From Hymenobacter nitidus (GTDB taxonomy: Bacteria; Bacteroidota; Bacteroidia; Cytophagales; Hymenobacteraceae): a stretch of 64,000 nt of DNA. Shown in pieces: positions 59,704 through 64,000 of this stretch. The position numbers and the translations under genes were made by a program. A model generated the notes under the pieces. That model was not told the DNA's origin and ran no database searches. It saw only the letters and a program-made list of their open reading frames with translations. Position 1 is the stretch's first letter. Every line of letters begins with the position of its first letter. The stretch spans positions 62,001 through 126,000 of the forward strand of contig NZ_JAJADQ010000011.1 of NCBI RefSeq assembly GCF_020447315.1, read 5' to 3'.

Positions 59704-61692
59704 ATGACTCACCACAACTTCTGCCGTTGGGCGCTGCTTGGCGCCCTGGCAACCGGGGCGGCTACCAGCTTCACGGCCTGCACCGCTCCGCCCCAAACTT
59801 CCGCTGCCGCTACCGTCGCCAATAAGTTTGGGGATGCCACGCTGCGCCAGATTGCTACCGCGCAGGATGAGCGGCAGAGCGCGACCCTGCTGCCTTTTTT
59901 GAATGGGCCCGAGGCCCTCTACCGCCGCGAAGCTGCTCTGGCCCTGGCTTCGGTGCAGGATAAAGCCGCCGTGCCGGCCCTTACCGCCCGCCTCACCGAT
60001 GAGGATGCCAGCGTGCGGCTTGCCGCGGCGTATGCCCTGGGCCAAACCGCTGATACTACCGCCGAAAGTGCGCTGCGGGAGCGGGTAACGCAGGAGAAGG
60101 ATGCGCAGGCCCGCTTCTACACGCTGGAAGCACTGGGCCGCTGCGTGTCGCGGGCCGGGCTGAGCAATCTGGCCAAGCTGCCCCCGGCGCTGGGCGCCGA
60201 TACGGCAGCGTTGGCGGGCCAGGCCTGGGGGCTCTACCGGGCGGGCTTGCGCGGAGTGACATCAGAGGTAGCCGTGGCGCGACTGGTGCAGCTGCTGGGG
60301 CCGGCCAATCCGTACCGGGCCCGGCTGGCGGCCGCCAACGCCCTGGCCCGCACCCGGGGGCTAAACCTGAATTCCTATGCCGTTGCCATCGGGACCAGTG
60401 CCCAATCCGACCCCAGCTACGCGGTGCGCAGCGCATCGGCAGCGGCCCTGAGCAAGGCCAGTGCTGCCGTCACCGTGCCGGGCGTGCTGACCACCCTGGC
60501 CCGCCGTGACCCCGACTACCGGGTGCGCATCAGTGCGCTGCGCGCCATGACGGCCGCTCAGTACGCCCCCGTGAAAGAAGCGGCCTGGGCGGCCCTTACC
60601 GATGCGCACGAGCATGTAGCGTTAGCCGCCGCCGAGTTTTTCCTGAACCACGCGGCCGGCGAGCCGGGCGTGCTGTTCCTGGAAAAGGCCAATAAGCTGA
60701 GCGCTTGGCGGCCCCGGGCTACGTTGCTGGCGGCTGCGCTGAAACTGGGTGGCCCCGAGCAGAACGCCATTCGGGCCGCAGTGCAGGAGCGCTACAAAGC
60801 CACCTCCGACCCATACGAGAAAGGCTATCTGCTGAAGGCGCTGGGGGAAGATCCGGCCGCGTACGAGTTTGTGCGCAATGCTACCTTCGCCACTGAGCAG
60901 CCCGTGGTAATCGGCACTTACGGCATAGAGGCGCTGGTAGCCATGCGTCGCCTGCCGGGCTTTCCGGTGGAGCAACAGCCCACGTTTGCCCTCACTCTGC
61001 AGCGCGCCATCGGTACCCGCGACGTAGCCGTGATGGGCACCGCCGCCGAGGCCATCCGCGACCCGAAGCTGGATATGCGCCGTCTGTTTGCCAACGCTGC
61101 TTTCCTTAAGGAGGCCCGCGACAAGCTCGTGTTGCCCCGCGACCTGGAGGCCTGGCAGTCGTTGCAGCAAACCATCGACTATTTGGAAAAGAAGGACGCT
61201 ACGCCGTTGCCGGTTGCCAAAGCCGCTACCCACCCCATCGACTGGGCCGCCGTGCGGGCTATTCCGGCCGGGCAGCGGGCCCGCATCAGCACCAGCAAAG
61301 GGGCAGTCGTGTTCCGGCTGTTGGTGAATGAGGCCCCGGGCTCGGTGGCCAGCTTCGTGCAGCTGGTAAACCAGGGCTTTTACAACGGCAAGAACTTTCA
61401 CCGGGTCGTGCCCAACTTCGTGGCCCAGGGCGGCTGCCCGCGCGGCGACGGCTGGGGCAGCTCCGACTACAACCTGCGTTCTGAATTCGCGGATCTGCGC
61501 TACGGGGAAGGTGCCGTAGGCCTGGCTTCGGCGGGCAAAGACACCGAAAGCTGCCAGTGGTTTATTACCCACGCGCCCACGCCCCACCTGGATGGCCGCT
61601 ACACCATTTTTGCCCAGGTCGTTAGTGGCATGGACGTAGTGAGCCGCCTGGAAATCGGGGACCGGATTGAGAAAATAGAACTCGTACGCTGA
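59704..61692 (+). CDS. Lipoprotein with HEAT repeats and cyclophilin-type peptidyl-prolyl isomerase domain
   Basis: A 662-residue exported protein. The signal ends in lipobox FTAC (Cys26). HEAT/armadillo-like repeats fill about 40-490 (YRREAALALASVQDKAAVPA, VRLAAAYALGQTADTTAESA, YRVRISALRAMTAAQYAPV and others). The C-terminal cyclophilin domain (about 520-662) has ARISTSKGAVVFRLL, NGKNFHRVVPNFVAQGG (with the catalytic Arg and Phe), ESCQWFITHAPTPHLDGRYT and VVSGMDVVSRLEIG. It should fold or check proteins at the periplasmic or outer-membrane face. A TATTTTCG box sits 12 nt before the ATG. Confidence 0.93.
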   Translation: MTHHNFCRWALLGALATGAATSFTACTAPPQTSAAATVANKFGDATLRQIATAQDERQSATLLPFLNGPEALYRREAALALASVQDKAAVPALTARLTDEDASVRLAAAYALGQTADTTAESALRERVTQEKDAQARFYTLEALGRCVSRAGLSNLAKLPPALGADTAALAGQAWGLYRAGLRGVTSEVAVARLVQLLGPANPYRARLAAANALARTRGLNLNSYAVAIGTSAQSDPSYAVRSASAAALSKASAAVTVPGVLTTLARRDPDYRVRISALRAMTAAQYAPVKEAAWAALTDAHEHVALAAAEFFLNHAAGEPGVLFLEKANKLSAWRPRATLLAAALKLGGPEQNAIRAAVQERYKATSDPYEKGYLLKALGEDPAAYEFVRNATFATEQPVVIGTYGIEALVAMRRLPGFPVEQQPTFALTLQRAIGTRDVAVMGTAAEAIRDPKLDMRRLFANAAFLKEARDKLVLPRDLEAWQSLQQTIDYLEKKDATPLPVAKAATHPIDWAAVRAIPAGQRARISTSKGAVVFRLLVNEAPGSVASFVQLVNQGFYNGKNFHRVVPNFVAQGGCPRGDGWGSSDYNLRSEFADLRYGEGAVGLASAGKDTESCQWFITHAPTPHLDGRYTIFAQVVSGMDVVSRLEIGDRIEKIELVR

Positions 61693-61725
61693 ACCCGCTT
61701 AGCACCGGTAAATCGGTAGAAACAG

Positions 61726-61755
61726 CAAGGGCCACCAGTAATCTGGTGGCCCTTG
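61726..61755. terminator. Bidirectional terminator after the HEAT-cyclophilin gene
   Basis: CAAGGGCCACCAG / CTGGTGGCCCTTG, a 13-bp perfect stem with a 4-nt loop, between two converging genes. T-runs are short. Confidence 0.75.
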
Positions 61756-61775
61756 CGTTTGGATACGGCACTCGT

Positions 61776-64000
61776 TTACTGCTTGAGCAGGCGCATGGCT
61801 TTACTCGATATGCCCTTTCCTTCTACCTGCACCAAGTAGGTGCCAGCGGGCAAAGAGGCGGGCAGTAGCACCTGCAAGTTGGCTGAGCCCGTGAGCGTCT
61901 GGCGCAGCAGCACCCGGCCCGTCAGGTCGGTGAGGGACACCTGCAGCGGTCCGGTAACCGGGGCCGAAAACTGCAGGGTGGTATAGTCAGAGGCGGGGTT
62001 AGGAGCCAGGGCCAGTTTCGCCAGTTGGTTTTGGTCCGGGTTGCGGGTAAGGGAAGCTACCGGGGAGTAGGCCGTTGTGCCATCCTGGTCGACTTGCCGC
62101 AGCCGGTAATACACCAAGCCACCTGAAGCGTCGAGTTGGTCCTGATAAGTGTAGTTGCTGGGCGTACTCACCGTGCCGCGGCCTTCCACGAAAGCCAGCT
62201 GCTGCCAGCCTTTGCCGTCGAAGCTGCGCTCTACGCCAAAGCCCTTGTTATTTTGCTCGGAAGCCGTCCGCCAGTTCAGCGTGACAACGCCGGGCTGCCG
62301 CTCCGTAGCCGTGAAGCTCACCAGCTCAACTGGCAGTGGTACGTCGGAGGCGCCGAGCGTGAAGGCCCCGAAGCCGGCCACTGGTCCGGCCGAGACTACC
62401 GAGCCAGCCGGCAGCGCGCCATCCAGGCCACCGTTGCCTTCCGATACCCAGCTTGAGCCGTCGAAGCGGGCTACCTGCAGCTCGTTGGTGAAGGCGTCGA
62501 TGCCGCTGCGGGCACCATTCTCCCAGTACAGACGCACGCTTACGGCATCGGTTGAGCCGGCGCGGTCCAGGTTCCAGTACTCCACGGCGCTTACTTTTTC
62601 GAGCGGTGGGGTAAAGCTGCCGTTGCCAAAGGCCGAAGCAAAATACTCGCCGGTAAAGGCCGAAGCCTGATTAGCGGGGGCCGAAATGCCCAAGCGGGCC
62701 CACACGCCGCCTTTGCCCAATGGGAATACGAAAGCCGTGTTGCCCAGTTTGCGCAGTGGCCCTTCCACGTACGAAGCCGCGTTGCCTGCACTGGCGGTGG
62801 CGCCTGCGGTTAGGGTCAACAAGCTGGTGGGAGAAGTGCGCAGCAGGCCGGACGTCAGCGTGAGGGTGCCCGACAGGTTGAAGGGCGCCGCCAAGCCGGC
62901 CGTTTTGCCGGGCGCATTCAGCACCAGGTTTTGCAGAATAGTGGCCCCGTCGTTGGTGAGCGTCACGTTTTTGGTAATCGTGGCGGTGCCATCGTAGGTG
63001 GCCGCCACCAGCTCTACCGTGCCGTTTTCGGCTACATCGTTCAGGGCTTCCTGCAGGCAGGGCGCAACCCCCAGGTTGGGGCTGAACCAGTCGCCGTGCA
63101 GGTAGCTAATGTCGCTCTGAAAGCCTGTGGTGGCAGCCGCATCCGTATTGGTGTGCAGAAACGGCGTGTAGTCGAGGCGGCCGGTAGGCTCCAGGGACGA
63201 CACCTGCGCGAAGCTGGTGGCAGGTCCCGCCAGCGTAATTACCCGGCCATTCAGGCCACTGGCGCCCCGCACCGCTACTACTTGGTTGCTGCCCAGCCAG
63301 TTCAGGGAGGCATTCACCACATTGCTCAGATTCACGGCCCGCAGCGAAGTAGCGCAGCTGTCGAGTCGGTTGCTCCGGATACTGTCGCCGACCGAAACCA
63401 GAGAGGCATTGCGGTCAATATCAAAAAATGGTGTTGAGCCCGAGCTGTTGGCGGGGCGGTCCTGTACTTGAATACCGCGCTGGCAGTTGGCCACCACGTT
63501 GCCGAAAACCTTGTTGTTGGCTCCTTCCAGCACCATGCCGAAGCCGTTGATGTTAAAAGCGGTGCGCAGGGCATCGGCCAGGTAGCCCCGCACAATGTTG
63601 TTCTGAATGTAGGCCCCGCCCGTGGTCAGGTCGCCTGTCACGCCGCCGCCGATGCCGATGATATTCCGGTCCCGGTCGATGAAGGCAATGCCCGCGTTGT
63701 CTTCCGCCAGGTTAGTCGGTGCTCCGAGGCTCCGCACGATGTAGTTGTTGCGCAGCACCAGGCTACCGGGGCCGCTGCCCCGGCCCGTACCCGTGCTCGA
63801 CTTTATTTCCAGGCCGTTGGAGGCGTTGTTGCGGATGAAGTTGTTCTCAATGAGTGCGGCTGGGGTGGTGTAGTTGCCGTTGGCATCGCGCAGGCCGGCG
63901 GCTCCCAGCACGGCTATGGCCGGCCCCAGGTTGAAGCCCAGGCGGCAGCCCCGAATCACGAGCCCGCTCACGCTGCCATCGTTGATGTCGATACCGGCTC
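61776..64000 (-). CDS. Secreted right-handed beta-helix protein with T9SS sorting domain, partial
   Basis: At least 741 residues; the N-terminus runs off the right edge. The visible part begins in right-handed parallel beta-helix repeats typical of polysaccharide-binding or pectate-lyase-like proteins: NNFIRNNASNGLEIKSSTGT, LRNNYIVRSLGAP, YIQNNIVRGYLADALRT, GNVVANCQRGIQV. A beta-sandwich region and a Fn3-like unit (VTLNWRTASEQNNKGFGVER) follow, then a C-terminal T9SS type A sorting domain (LALAPNPASDYTTLQF ... AGTYLVQVEGKGISSKAMRLL). It should be exported across the outer membrane. The substrate is unknown. Confidence 0.85.
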   Translation of the reverse strand, partial: AGIDINDGSVSGLVIRGCRLGFNLGPAIAVLGAAGLRDANGNYTTPAALIENNFIRNNASNGLEIKSSTGTGRGSGPGSLVLRNNYIVRSLGAPTNLAEDNAGIAFIDRDRNIIGIGGGVTGDLTTGGAYIQNNIVRGYLADALRTAFNINGFGMVLEGANNKVFGNVVANCQRGIQVQDRPANSSGSTPFFDIDRNASLVSVGDSIRSNRLDSCATSLRAVNLSNVVNASLNWLGSNQVVAVRGASGLNGRVITLAGPATSFAQVSSLEPTGRLDYTPFLHTNTDAAATTGFQSDISYLHGDWFSPNLGVAPCLQEALNDVAENGTVELVAATYDGTATITKNVTLTNDGATILQNLVLNAPGKTAGLAAPFNLSGTLTLTSGLLRTSPTSLLTLTAGATASAGNAASYVEGPLRKLGNTAFVFPLGKGGVWARLGISAPANQASAFTGEYFASAFGNGSFTPPLEKVSAVEYWNLDRAGSTDAVSVRLYWENGARSGIDAFTNELQVARFDGSSWVSEGNGGLDGALPAGSVVSAGPVAGFGAFTLGASDVPLPVELVSFTATERQPGVVTLNWRTASEQNNKGFGVERSFDGKGWQQLAFVEGRGTVSTPSNYTYQDQLDASGGLVYYRLRQVDQDGTTAYSPVASLTRNPDQNQLAKLALAPNPASDYTTLQFSAPVTGPLQVSLTDLTGRVLLRQTLTGSANLQVLLPASLPAGTYLVQVEGKGISSKAMRLLKQ

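Overview
The window is a GC-rich, gene-dense stretch of a Bacteroidota chromosome, most likely from the Cytophagales and close to Hymenobacter. Four things point there. Several genes have TAnnTTTG (-7) promoter boxes, some with a TTTG box 19-20 bp upstream. Secreted proteins carry type IX secretion (T9SS) C-terminal sorting domains. Clade-typical families occur (IPExxxVDY protein, S46 dipeptidyl peptidase, DUF3857 proteins, short ATP synthase epsilon). Dispersed palindromic repeats lie in the spacers. I see no phage, integrase, transposase or CRISPR array. The genus is an inference from gene content and style, not from a database match. Layout, 1-16 kb: the start of rplY, then prs, tRNA-Gln and the atpD-atpC pair. 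Next come a TPR protein, a trans-sulfuration PLP enzyme and a three-gene sugar-modification operon (initial sugar transferase, acetyltransferase, aminotransferase, PglC/D/E-like). Then ispE, an EamA permease, an LptF/LptG-type permease, tgt, a family 2 glycosyltransferase overlapping an ECF sigma factor, and rsmG. Layout, 16-30 kb: a YheT-type hydrolase behind a perfect 24-bp palindrome, a DUF4142 lipoprotein, an MFS transporter, rpsT and a T9SS-secreted protein. These are followed by pyk, an IPExxxVDY protein, the acpP-fabF-rnc cluster, nadE, lgt and a beta-propeller lipoprotein. Layout, 30-48 kb (cell-envelope region): yidD, a DPP7-like S46 peptidase, and a two-gene operon of a small outer-membrane protein plus a helix-hairpin-helix/beta-barrel protein. 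Then a 1206-residue secreted metalloprotease with a stand-alone copy of its propeptide-like domain next to it, three tandem DUF3857/transglutaminase-fold proteins of which two have lost the catalytic Cys and His, a second MFS transporter and a DUF1294 membrane protein. Layout, 48-64 kb: an ABC exporter, a DUF4136 lipoprotein, a xanthine-dehydrogenase-type operon (xdhA-xdhB-xdhC), an unknown lipoprotein and a redoxin. The window ends with an MJ1255-type glycosyltransferase, a HEAT-repeat/cyclophilin lipoprotein and a truncated beta-helix T9SS protein. Most genes are housekeeping or envelope functions. The less explained material is of two kinds. First, the spacers: palindromic elements of at least three kinds, three spacers of about 100 bp filled by inverted repeats, and a phased GTAC array. 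Second, the 32.9-46.7 kb envelope block: the DNA-binding-like barrel operon, the orphan propeptide and the degenerate transglutaminase trio.
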